56,759 nucleotides of DNA. It comes from M3007 sp037130425 (lineage in GTDB: Bacteria; Bacteroidota; Bacteroidia; Chitinophagales; Saprospiraceae). The stretch spans positions 1-56,759 of the forward strand of contig JBAXTB010000006.1 of the NCBI GenBank assembly GCA_037130425.1. The letters are read 5' to 3'. Of the stretch, positions 5,872 through 14,748 are shown piece after piece (the first letter of the stretch is position 1; each line of letters starts with the position of its first letter). The notes below the pieces were generated by a model. It had not been told where the DNA came from and ran no database searches. It worked only from the letters and a program-made list of their open reading frames with translations. The position numbers and the translations under genes were made by a program.

Positions 5872-8412
5872 ATGAAAAAAGTCATTTTTGCCAGCCTCCT
5901 GTGCGCGGGCGCGATCATAGCCTGTTTTATCTCTACCGTTCATCCTGAAATAGAAAGCCCGTCCGAGGCAGGTGAAGCCATGGACTGGTGGACAATGGCC
6001 CGCACGTTTCCTGAAGGCCGTTTTTATACCGAAAAATACACGGAAGCCCTTGCGTTTATGCGCCAAACCGCGCAGAAACGCGATGAGCGTTCCAACGAAT
6101 GGGAATCCATTGGCCCGAAAAATTTTGGCGGACGCACCCTTTGCATCGCGGTAAATCCGCTTGATACTGCTGTTATTTGGGCAGGAAGCGCGGCTGGCGG
6201 TTTGTGGAAAAGCACCAGCGGGGGCCGCGGCGCCAATGCCTGGCAACGTGTCGAAACCGGTTTCCCGGTTCTCGGCGTCGCAGCCATCGCCATCGACCCG
6301 CAGCACCCGCAGGTGATGTATATTGGTACCGGCGAGGTGTATAATTGGGAAAACTCCATGCCCAATGTCGCCATCCGAACCACGCGCGGCACCTACGGCA
6401 TCGGGATTCTCAAAAGTACGGATGGAGGCCAAACCTGGTTCAAAAGCCTCGACTGGTCTTACGGAAACCTGCGCGGCGTACAAGACATCAAAATAAACCC
6501 CAAACGCCCGGCAACCATCTTTGCTGCCACCACCGAAGGCCTCCTGCGCAGCCGCGATGCGGGCGCGAGCTGGCAAACCGTCAACAACCTCAAAATGGCG
6601 GTCGATATTGAAATCAATCCGATTGATACGAACAAGGTTTATGTAACCCACGGCTCGCTTGATGACCAATCCGTAAGCGGCATTTATCGCTCCATCAACG
6701 GCGGAAATACGTTTCAAAAACTGAGCAACGGACTCCCCGTCAGTTATTCCGGCAAAACCATGCTTGGCATGAATACCTCGAACCCGGAAGTCCTTTTTGC
6801 CTCCATGGCCGACGCATTTCAGCAAATTGGTCTGTACAAAACCGTCGACGGCGGCGAACATTGGGCGCTGATGAGTTCAAATAATACCTGCAGTTCTCAA
6901 GGTTGGTACTCCCACGATGTGACCGTTTATCCATTCGACACCACTACCATTCTTTGGGCTGGCATAGACGTGTGGAAATCCTACGACGGTGGCCAGTATA
7001 TTTCACAAAAAACCTATTGGAATTACTGGTATTTCGGCGCTGTGCCCGCAGGCAACCCGGAAGGCCCGTTTAATTATGTGCACGCCGACGTACACCGTTT
7101 ATATTGGTTGCCCAACAATCCGAATGTCGTGTATGCAGCCACCGATGGCGGTATTTTTATTTCTTATAATGGCGGCGAAACCTGGGCCGGGCGCAACGGC
7201 GGCTACCAAACCCAACAGTTTTACGCCAATTTGAGTAACTCCCCCACCAACCCGAACTGGTGTATCGGCGGTATGCAAGACAATGCAACGGCGATTTACA
7301 AGGGGAGCACCGATTGGATCCGCGTTTTAGGCGCAGATGGAGCCTGTACTGCTGTAAATCCCTTAAATGAGCAATTAGTTTTTGGTTCTGCCCAATATTT
7401 AAACATTTCCCGCTCTACCGATGGCGGAAGCAGCTGGACCGGCATCAACGGAAGTACCATGTCGAGCGAAAAAGCCTGCTTCAACGGCCCTTTTGAAATT
7501 GCGCCCAATCATCCCGAAGTCATGTACGCGGGCGCGCAACGCCTGTACCGATCCGTGAACAGCGGACAAGCCTGGACTAAATACACCAACAATTTTGTCG
7601 GCGGCGGCGACATTATCCTGAGCATTGCAGTCCACCCCAGCAATCCGGGCATTGTTTATTGCAGCACCGCTCCATATACCACAACCGAGGCACGGGTTTT
7701 CAAAGTCACGAACGGAGGAGCCACATCCACCCAACTCACAGGTTTGCCCAACCGAATTTGTATGGACATCGCCATAAACCCTGTAAATCCATCTATTATA
7801 TATACCGTTTTTTCTGGTTTTAATACCCGTCATATCTGGAAATCCATCGACGACGGGCTGAGTTGGACCGCCATTGACCAAAGCATCCCGGATGTGCCGG
7901 CAAGTTCATTGCTCATTGATCTGCAGTTTCCCGACCATCTTTACCTCGGCAATGACCTCGGCGTTTGGTTTTCCCCGGACGCTGGTGCGAGCTGGCAATG
8001 GTATTCCGAAAATGCGCCCAACGCCATGCCCGTCATGCACCTGAGCGTTTCAGCCGACCGACATTTGCGGGTGGCCACGCACGGGTTGGGTGTTTGGCAA
8101 ACTTACTTGGAAACACCGGTTGAAAATAAGGAAATTTGGACGCTCAACACAGGCGCTTTGTTCCCGAACCCGGTTTCAAACCAGTTGCAATGGGATTTTT
8201 ATTTGCCAAATGAAACGACCATTTCATACCAGGTGCTTGATGTGACGGGTCGGAGGATGCTTGGCTCCAGCGCTAAAAACTTTACAGCGGGCAAACAGCA
8301 GGAAGTGATTTCTGTTTTGGGCTGGCCAAGCGGAACTTATGTGTTGGTTGCGGAGTACAAAACGGCAGTCGGGGCAACAAGACGGGTTAGTCAAAAATTC
8401 ATTGTTCAATAG
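5872..8412 (+). CDS. T9SS-secreted sortilin-like Asp-box (BNR) repeat protein
   Basis: An 846-residue secreted protein. A signal peptide covers about residues 1-22 (MKKVIFASLLCAGAIIACF). The body is a beta-propeller-like array with about ten Asp-box motifs of the form S-x-D-G-G-x-T-W (STDGGQTW, SRDAGASW, TVDGGEHW, SYNGGETW, STDGGSSW, SIDDGLSW, SPDAGASW), as in VPS10/sortilin and BNR glycosyl-hydrolase families. From about residue 763 (LFPNPVSNQL) to the end is a type A T9SS sorting domain, so export is predicted through Sec then T9SS, with surface attachment or release. Catalytic residues cannot be named. It belongs with the related proteins at 40352-43126 and 52002-55472. A MITE-like element separates it from its promoter. 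Confidence 0.88.
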   Translation: MKKVIFASLLCAGAIIACFISTVHPEIESPSEAGEAMDWWTMARTFPEGRFYTEKYTEALAFMRQTAQKRDERSNEWESIGPKNFGGRTLCIAVNPLDTAVIWAGSAAGGLWKSTSGGRGANAWQRVETGFPVLGVAAIAIDPQHPQVMYIGTGEVYNWENSMPNVAIRTTRGTYGIGILKSTDGGQTWFKSLDWSYGNLRGVQDIKINPKRPATIFAATTEGLLRSRDAGASWQTVNNLKMAVDIEINPIDTNKVYVTHGSLDDQSVSGIYRSINGGNTFQKLSNGLPVSYSGKTMLGMNTSNPEVLFASMADAFQQIGLYKTVDGGEHWALMSSNNTCSSQGWYSHDVTVYPFDTTTILWAGIDVWKSYDGGQYISQKTYWNYWYFGAVPAGNPEGPFNYVHADVHRLYWLPNNPNVVYAATDGGIFISYNGGETWAGRNGGYQTQQFYANLSNSPTNPNWCIGGMQDNATAIYKGSTDWIRVLGADGACTAVNPLNEQLVFGSAQYLNISRSTDGGSSWTGINGSTMSSEKACFNGPFEIAPNHPEVMYAGAQRLYRSVNSGQAWTKYTNNFVGGGDIILSIAVHPSNPGIVYCSTAPYTTTEARVFKVTNGGATSTQLTGLPNRICMDIAINPVNPSIIYTVFSGFNTRHIWKSIDDGLSWTAIDQSIPDVPASSLLIDLQFPDHLYLGNDLGVWFSPDAGASWQWYSENAPNAMPVMHLSVSADRHLRVATHGLGVWQTYLETPVENKEIWTLNTGALFPNPVSNQLQWDFYLPNETTISYQVLDVTGRRMLGSSAKNFTAGKQQEVISVLGWPSGTYVLVAEYKTAVGATRRVSQKFIVQ

Positions 8413-8460
8413 ATTGTATAACGCCACGATCCACCGGATGCAGCACTAGGTTAAGATTTT

Positions 8461-8690
8461 TATGAAGCAGCGTACGCTTAGTCGGTCTTTGTGTCCTTTG
8501 TGAAACCTTCGTGATCTTTGTGTTTTATCCTCTAAATCGGCTAAGACAAGGTGCAGTACTAAACATATCTACTTCAAAACTAGAAATTACAAAGTATTGA
8601 TTTTTAAGGCTTTGACCGCCTGAGAGGGGTAAACACAAAGCGCACAAAGATTTCACAAAGGACACAAAGACCGATTACGCGTACACAACA
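8461..8690 (-). repeat. MITE-like repeat, copy B (inverted relative to 322-536)
   Basis: The reverse complement aligns almost end to end with 322-536. It has the same CTTTGTGTCCTTTGTG terminal inverted repeats and shared middle, with about 15 extra bases near 8592-8607. It fills most of the 303-bp gap between the convergent genes ending at 8412 and 8717. The rest of the gap (8413-8460, 8691-8716) shows nothing recognisable. Confidence 0.8.
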
Positions 8691-8716
8691 AACCTGCTTT
8701 TCCGGGTAGCGAGCAA

Positions 8717-10936
8717 TCAAAGCCAATAATTCAATTTCACCACAAAGGCCCGGTTTTTCGGCCCCCAAACCTGCACCGCATAGTTATCCGTGTACACTAA
8801 AAATAAATCACTCATAGGACGGAAACGCCATTGCAAGCGGCTGTTTAAATTAAAATTATCCGCTTGCGTATTATATTGAATAAAAGTTGTCCAGTTCAGT
8901 TTTCGACTAAAAAACAACTCAATACGCGGGGTAATATTAAACAAAACTACATCACAATAAGGCGCCGGAAAATCGAGCAAATTGTATTGAAATTTCAAAC
9001 CAAAATTGCCCCAGGGTTGCGCCCGATACCGAAACCCGATGGTTGCGCCGATCTGTCTGCCGTTGTAAAAACCGCCCGCAGTTGCCTCCGTTTCAAGCAA
9101 CAAACGTTTGCGATTATCGGTGTTAAACGACAAACCCGCTACCGCAAAATGATAGGTACGATTCGGCAAAGGAGGACATTTTTCATTCGTTTCTTCATCA
9201 AACTTAAAATGCACCGGCACCCGCGCGGTCGTCGTCTCCACCCAGGTTTTGATTTCCGTAGTATTTTTAAAATTCCAGGTATAATTCAGGTTGTCAAATT
9301 GTTCATTCAAACTACCGTTCGGATTGAGGACGGTAAAATTAGAAAACCCAAGTTCCATTAAATTGAGTCGCGAATGATTTGGATTGGCGGGAAAAAAGCG
9401 CAGCGCACTTTCAGAAAAAATAAAATTATACCCGATGCGAATAGTCGTATCATAGAGCGCGTCATAGTTTTGAATCCGGGATTCAAAGCCCATATTAGCA
9501 TTATAATTTACCCCAACATGAAGTACATCCAGCAAAATATTAAAACGATCGCTTACATATTGGCCGCCCGTGTTGCCCCACAGGTTTTTACCCGCAAAGC
9601 CCGGTTTAAACCCGCCGTGGGTGGTTGCCCAATAGGTCCATTTTCCGTCATTGGAAATATGCAGAAATTCAGCGCCTGCATTGCTCCCCTCCGTGTTTTT
9701 ATGGCCTTCGTCTTTGCCGGTATTTTGGCGGTTTAGCACATAAGCGCTCATGGAAGTACGCCCAAACAAGCGCCGGTGCAGGGCCAGCGCGGAAAAATTC
9801 TGCGCAGGGTTGCCGTTTTTAGCTGCCGTTTGCATGTCCATAACGCCAATCCGGGTTTGTGCATTCAAATTTCCTGTTAGCCGAAGCCCGCCGAGAATGG
9901 GAATTTGACGCCCGTCTTCATCCAATCCAATCTTTCGGGAAAAGAATGGCCGAATGGGCGGAATTCCAAAATTGCTAAAAATATCGGCATTTTCAAGGAA
10001 AAATGTGCGTTTTTCGGGCAATTGAACATCAAAGCGTGTCAAATTCACCACTTGTTCGTCAATCTCAATTTGTGAAAAATCGGGATTCACCGTCACATCT
10101 AAGTTCATAGACGAGCCGATGCCGATTTTAGCATCCAAGCCCGCATTTGGTTTCACTTGATAGGCTTCGCCCGCTTCAAAATCGCGCGACAAACCCACCG
10201 TTCCATAAGGGGAAATATTGTAATTCCCTTTGGCTTTGGGCGGCGGCGCGTCCCAAATCAGTTTGCCCAAAAAGCCAAGATCTGTGCCTTCCACCTGAAG
10301 GGGCATTCGCGTCCAAGTGCTCCATTGACCGTTGGAAGCGTCATTTCGGATAAAGTTTATGCCCCATTCCTGCTTTCCTGCATCGAAACGAATAATTTGA
10401 AACGGAATGGCAAACTCCGCCGTCCAGCCATTGGCCTGATGCGTAACTTCGCCGAACCAGCGATTGTCCCAGGTAAAATTGTCGTTTTGCGGGTCATTAC
10501 TCACCAGCCCTTCCGTTTGCGCGCCCGCTGGTGTGAGGCCGAAAAAGTAGCCATTTGTGGCCCGGTTAGCAGGGTCAAGTAGCACTGCGATGCCGTCTGA
10601 ATCCCAATATCCGACATCGCGTTTCAGGTTCTGAACAATATAATCGGGTGTGGAATCCACACAAACCGCCCCGATATACAGGAAACGGTCATCGTAGCAC
10701 AATTTAATTTCAGTGCGCGTTTTTGATTTTACACCGTTTGTCGGCCATTTAATCAAAAAATCGGTAGCCATTTCGGCCTTTTGCCAGGCTGCTTCGTCCA
10801 GTTTGCCATCAACGGTAAACTTTTCTTTAGTCCGCTGAATATGGATTTGAAATTGCGCCTGGTTTTCAATGCGGCTTTGAGCATGGACAAGCCGACTTAT
10901 AAAAAGTAAAAGAAGAACAGGGTAGAAAAAACGCAT
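8717..10936 (-). CDS. DUF5916 domain-containing outer-membrane protein with CBM9-like N-terminus
   Basis: A 739-residue protein. The signal peptide is at residues 1-20 (MRFFYPVLLLLFISRLVHAQ). A CBM9/DOMON-like domain follows at about 30-240 (FTVDGKLDEAAWQKAE, then DDRFLYIGAVCVDS). A long DUF5916 region follows, ending in a beta-rich C-terminus with terminal aromatic/hydrophobic residues (VVKLNYWL), consistent with an outer-membrane barrel. The ligand is unknown; similar Bacteroidota proteins are often annotated as carbohydrate-binding-family-9-like. The ATG at 10936 was preferred over a TTG 33 bp upstream because it starts directly on the signal peptide. It is divergent from rmuC, with 211 bp between start codons. 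No T9SS domain. Confidence 0.88.
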   Translation of the reverse strand: MRFFYPVLLLLFISRLVHAQSRIENQAQFQIHIQRTKEKFTVDGKLDEAAWQKAEMATDFLIKWPTNGVKSKTRTEIKLCYDDRFLYIGAVCVDSTPDYIVQNLKRDVGYWDSDGIAVLLDPANRATNGYFFGLTPAGAQTEGLVSNDPQNDNFTWDNRWFGEVTHQANGWTAEFAIPFQIIRFDAGKQEWGINFIRNDASNGQWSTWTRMPLQVEGTDLGFLGKLIWDAPPPKAKGNYNISPYGTVGLSRDFEAGEAYQVKPNAGLDAKIGIGSSMNLDVTVNPDFSQIEIDEQVVNLTRFDVQLPEKRTFFLENADIFSNFGIPPIRPFFSRKIGLDEDGRQIPILGGLRLTGNLNAQTRIGVMDMQTAAKNGNPAQNFSALALHRRLFGRTSMSAYVLNRQNTGKDEGHKNTEGSNAGAEFLHISNDGKWTYWATTHGGFKPGFAGKNLWGNTGGQYVSDRFNILLDVLHVGVNYNANMGFESRIQNYDALYDTTIRIGYNFIFSESALRFFPANPNHSRLNLMELGFSNFTVLNPNGSLNEQFDNLNYTWNFKNTTEIKTWVETTTARVPVHFKFDEETNEKCPPLPNRTYHFAVAGLSFNTDNRKRLLLETEATAGGFYNGRQIGATIGFRYRAQPWGNFGLKFQYNLLDFPAPYCDVVLFNITPRIELFFSRKLNWTTFIQYNTQADNFNLNSRLQWRFRPMSDLFLVYTDNYAVQVWGPKNRAFVVKLNYWL

Positions 10937-11147
10937 GAGTAAAAAGTAGGTTTTCGTTTTCAAAAGCAAATAAATCCGCGTGCAACATGATCTAAAAAAC
11001 CGTCTAAACGTGCAAATAATTCATTCAAAACCCTGTTTTTCGATCAATGCCCAATTTCCAGGATTTTTCGGCAACAAAGAAATTATTTGTTTTAAACTCA
11101 CAAAAAAAACACAACAAACTGTATTTTGCCGTATGTTTGTATCTGTT

Positions 11148-12464
11148 ATGGATCAAACGATACTCATTTTAGTTGGGGCCGTCCTGGTTATCCTCCTTGT
11201 GCTGATGCTGCTCCGGCAACAAGGCAATACCACTGCGCTTCCCGGGCAGCACGTGTCTAAAGACCTATATAACACCATTGTTGCCCAACACGAAATCCTG
11301 CGCACTGAATTGGTTGCTAAAGAACAGGAAATCAGGGACTTAGGCGCACAATTAGCAGGACGCGACCAAACAATCGCGCACTTGGAGGACACATTGATAA
11401 GCCAAAAAACGGATATGGAAACCTTGCAAAAACGCTTCCAAACCGAATTTGAAAACGTAGCCAACCGCTTACTGGAAGAAAAAGGCCAGCGTTTCGGGCA
11501 GCAAAACGCCCAACAAATGCAGGCAATTTTAAGCCCGCTGCGCGAAAAAATCAAGGAATTTGAAGAAAACATCGAACGCAAATTCTTGGAAGAAACCCGT
11601 GAAAAATCAAGTTTGAAACGGGAAATCGAACAACTGCACAGCCTGAACGTACAACTGAGCCGCGATGCGCACAACCTGACTTCTGCATTGAAAGGACAAA
11701 GCAAAACCCAGGGCGACTGGGGCGAATACCAACTGGAGGTGTTGCTTGAAAAATCAGGTCTGGTAAAAGGCGTTCATTTTGAAACCCAGGTTACGCTGCG
11801 CGACGAAGCGGGCGCGGCCAAACGCCCCGATTTTATTGTACAACTACCTGATAGCAAGCATCTTATCATCGATGCTAAGGTTTCGCTCACCGCATTTGAA
11901 CGTTTCTTTAACGAAGCCGATCCAACGCAGCGCGACCGGCATTTGCGCGCGCACATCGACAGCATCCGCGCGCATGTGGACAACCTGAGCCGGAAAAATT
12001 ATCAGTTGTTGTATCAAGTTAATACGCCCGATTATTTGTTGTTGTTTATCCCGCTTGAAAGCGCCCTGAGTACGGCCTCCCAGGCAGATCCCCGGCTTTT
12101 CACCGATGCCCTGGAACGCAACATTATTTTGGTGAGTACCGGCAGTTTGATGGCCACCATGCGCACCGTTTCGCATTTGTGGAAACAGGAAAAACAGACC
12201 CGTTCTGTGCTTGAAATTGCGCGCCAAAGCGGCTTTTTGTACGATAAATTCGTCGCGTTCGTAGAGGATTTGCGCAGCATCGGCCTACGCCTTGACAGCG
12301 CCCGCGATGCATACGATAGCGCCATGCACAAACTGACCAATGCCACCCGCCCCGGCGATACTTTGATCGGGAAAGCCGAAAAAATTAGGGAATTGGGCGC
12401 ACGGGCTACCAAGGCATTGCCGCAGGATTTGATTGATGCCGCCGAATCGGAGCCAATTGTGTAG
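11148..12464 (+). CDS. rmuC: DNA recombination protein RmuC homolog
   Basis: A 438-residue protein of the RmuC family, whose E. coli member limits inversion at short inverted repeats. It has one N-terminal membrane anchor (residues about 4-22), a long coiled coil (about 40-185, rich in E/K/Q), and the RmuC domain from about 195 (GDWGEYQLEVLLEKSGL). The predicted PD-(D/E)xK-like core is KRPDFIVQLP followed by LIIDAKVSL. An in-frame ATG at 11133 is also possible, but a TATTTTG box lies only about 12 bp before it, favouring 11148. Upstream in-frame codons to 10980 look non-coding. The family role is relevant here because the window is rich in inverted repeats. Confidence 0.95.
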   Translation: MDQTILILVGAVLVILLVLMLLRQQGNTTALPGQHVSKDLYNTIVAQHEILRTELVAKEQEIRDLGAQLAGRDQTIAHLEDTLISQKTDMETLQKRFQTEFENVANRLLEEKGQRFGQQNAQQMQAILSPLREKIKEFEENIERKFLEETREKSSLKREIEQLHSLNVQLSRDAHNLTSALKGQSKTQGDWGEYQLEVLLEKSGLVKGVHFETQVTLRDEAGAAKRPDFIVQLPDSKHLIIDAKVSLTAFERFFNEADPTQRDRHLRAHIDSIRAHVDNLSRKNYQLLYQVNTPDYLLLFIPLESALSTASQADPRLFTDALERNIILVSTGSLMATMRTVSHLWKQEKQTRSVLEIARQSGFLYDKFVAFVEDLRSIGLRLDSARDAYDSAMHKLTNATRPGDTLIGKAEKIRELGARATKALPQDLIDAAESEPIV

Positions 12465-12526
12465 ATGTAGATCGCTAAAACTTTAAAATTTGTAACTTGG
12501 CGGCTTAAATAAAAACAGTTCACAAA

Positions 12527-13636
12527 ATGCTTTTTGAAGAGTACTCATATTTTAATTTTCTTTTTCCTGAGCCACAGTACCTAGGAGCAAAACACACTCA
12601 TTTAGTATGGATAAAAAACTTTATACCCGTAAATGTAAAAACAGCCCTGGATGCATTTGCTGGTTCACAATCAGTGGCTTTTTTATTCAAACAGTTAGGT
12701 TTTAAAACAATATCAAATGACTTTTTAAACTTTAACAATCAAATTGGCTTATCCTTAATTCAAAATAAGGATATAAAACTCTCAACAGATGACGTAAATA
12801 TGCTTTTTCAAGTATCGAAAAATAAAAAAGGTTTCGATCTCATAGAAAACACATTTACAAATATTTTTTTTGAAAAAGAAGAATCTATTTTTTTGGATAA
12901 TTTTAGAGCAAATATCTCTTTATTAGAAGACCCTATAAAACAAGCACTTGCTTTTACTGTGATGAATAGGAGCATGACCAGAAAAATAACAATGGGGCAT
13001 TTTGGTCATACACAAGCTTTAAACTATGCAAAGGATCCAGATAGAATAAAACGCAATAGAAGTTTAGTGAGACCTCTCAGCGATATCTTCACAGAGCTCC
13101 TTCCCAAATACAACAATGCTATTTTCAACAACAAACAAGAAAACAGAAGCTATAATAAAAACATATTGGAGCTATTACCAGAAACAAAAAACATCGATCT
13201 GGTCTATTTTGACCCCCCATATTGCGATAGCCATGCCGACTACCAGGGATTTTATCATTTACTCGAAACCTATACTGAGTACTGGAAGGATAAAAAATTC
13301 ATTAATGGTATAAGAAGATACGATCCACAACGCATAAGTGGTTTCGATAAGAAAAAAGAGGTAAATACTTCTTTTAACAGACTATTTGAACTTGCCGATG
13401 AAATACCCAACTGGTTAATAAGTTACAATAATCGGAGCTACCCAGGAATTGAAGAATTTGAAAAACTAATCTCTAAATATCGGGATGTTGGTATTGAAGC
13501 AAAAACATACCAGAATGGTAGAGGGGGAAAGGGAAGTGTTGCCGGCAGTAAAGAAATTTTATTTGTTTGTAAGCCCAAAGAAAAACATTTCTTATCAACG
13601 ACCTATCAAAAAAAAGCAGTAAATGAAGGACTTTAA
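12527..13636 (+). CDS. D12-class N6-adenine DNA methyltransferase (type II R-M)
   Basis: A 369-residue adenine-specific methyltransferase, expected to protect host DNA by methylating adenine in the site cut by the next gene's product. SAM-binding features: YLGAKHTHLVWI near the N-terminus and DAFAGSQSVAFLF (motif I) at about 43-55. The catalytic motif is DPPY at 229-232 (VYFDPPYCDSHADY). The recognition sequence cannot be read from the protein. Its end overlaps the next ORF by 14 bp, indicating translational coupling. The pair is clearly more AT-rich than its neighbours rmuC and hutI, which supports recent transfer. Confidence 0.92.
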   Translation: MLFEEYSYFNFLFPEPQYLGAKHTHLVWIKNFIPVNVKTALDAFAGSQSVAFLFKQLGFKTISNDFLNFNNQIGLSLIQNKDIKLSTDDVNMLFQVSKNKKGFDLIENTFTNIFFEKEESIFLDNFRANISLLEDPIKQALAFTVMNRSMTRKITMGHFGHTQALNYAKDPDRIKRNRSLVRPLSDIFTELLPKYNNAIFNNKQENRSYNKNILELLPETKNIDLVYFDPPYCDSHADYQGFYHLLETYTEYWKDKKFINGIRRYDPQRISGFDKKKEVNTSFNRLFELADEIPNWLISYNNRSYPGIEEFEKLISKYRDVGIEAKTYQNGRGGKGSVAGSKEILFVCKPKEKHFLSTTYQKKAVNEGL

Positions 13637-14729
13637 CTACTGGAAAAAACTGCATGATGGTGAAGATCTTGAAGAATTTAGCAAAGATGAAATTGGGCTT
13701 TTATGGTTAAAAACCAAATCAATCATTCGAAAAGAATTTTTACCTTCTTTTATAAATAAAAATTCAATTGCCTTAAAGGAAACATCCCTTGCAAAGCAGT
13801 TCATCGAACTATTTGATTTTTTATGTAAAAACCCTGTTGAATCGCATGATATTTTAGATGTATTTATAAAGGAAGAAAGTCTCAAGCAATCTGCCAACCT
13901 AAATTCAGATCAATTGGTTTCAGAATTGTATAAATTAAAAAACTTCGATTGGGGTGGCGACTATCAAAACTCTTTGGATAAATATTTGGTGAGCCATTAT
14001 GTAAAAACGCATAAATCATATGATAATCTTATTTCTAAATTTGAAATAGAAATTAACGTTGCTGTCCAAGGTTACGTTTTAAACAGTTGGTATAACCATT
14101 GGAGTAGTATTTTAATTGAGCATATTTTCAAATCACACCCCAATGTTTTACCTACGGTTGGGCAGATAAAGGGTGTTGATTTTTTCATAAATAACATTCC
14201 ATTCGATTTGAAGGTAACTTACCTGCCTTCTAAATATATTAAAACCAGAAGAAAAGAAAAAGGCTACCCGGTTGAGTTGACTTTTTTAAAATCTAAGGCC
14301 AAGGAGGCTAAAATAGCCTTTGATAAAAATGCTAAAGACTCAGATATTTTCTATGAGATCGTCGAGAAAATGAAGGATCGTAAGGACGACTATTGTAACA
14401 ACGTTTTAAACGCCATAAAAAATGAGAACCTTGAAATCCTTAAAGAGGCCCAAAACAATCCAAAATTGCTTGCTACTTGGCTTTATGAAAACCAGGGGGG
14501 AATGAGGTTTGGCTCAGAGAATCGCCTTTACCTTGTACTTGTTGATACTGACAACTTTAACAACTCTTGGAAGTTAAAAAGAAACCTCGATCTGCTTTCC
14601 CCAAATATACTTTCATATTTGGATGATTTTCCAAATAAAAAAATCGAAGACCTTAAGGTAAGTTTTAATTTTAAAGGCAAACCTAAAACCTTTAATACAC
14701 TTACTGACGTCATTTTTGTGCAAAAATAA
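13623..14729 (+). CDS. Putative type II restriction endonuclease (PD-(D/E)xK)
   Basis: A 368-residue protein with no family recognised overall. A plausible nuclease core is present: D186 in KGVDFFIN followed by PFDLKVT with D195 and K197, the D-x(8)-D-x-K arrangement of PD-(D/E)xK enzymes. This, the 14-bp overlap with an upstream D12 methyltransferase, and the shared AT-rich composition make it the cognate endonuclease by inference. There is no signal peptide or membrane segment. It ends 20 bp before the hutI start, so the R-M pair is wedged between rmuC and hutI. Specificity is unknown. Confidence 0.75.
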   Translation: MKDFNYWKKLHDGEDLEEFSKDEIGLLWLKTKSIIRKEFLPSFINKNSIALKETSLAKQFIELFDFLCKNPVESHDILDVFIKEESLKQSANLNSDQLVSELYKLKNFDWGGDYQNSLDKYLVSHYVKTHKSYDNLISKFEIEINVAVQGYVLNSWYNHWSSILIEHIFKSHPNVLPTVGQIKGVDFFINNIPFDLKVTYLPSKYIKTRRKEKGYPVELTFLKSKAKEAKIAFDKNAKDSDIFYEIVEKMKDRKDDYCNNVLNAIKNENLEILKEAQNNPKLLATWLYENQGGMRFGSENRLYLVLVDTDNFNNSWKLKRNLDLLSPNILSYLDDFPNKKIEDLKVSFNFKGKPKTFNTLTDVIFVQK

Positions 14730-14748
14730 ATCATACTATAATTTTCCA

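Noticed and set aside
5845..6861. 338-residue minus-strand frame opposite the T9SS gene
   Set aside because: It is antisense to a well-supported secreted protein with Asp boxes; composition is a by-product of the coding strand.
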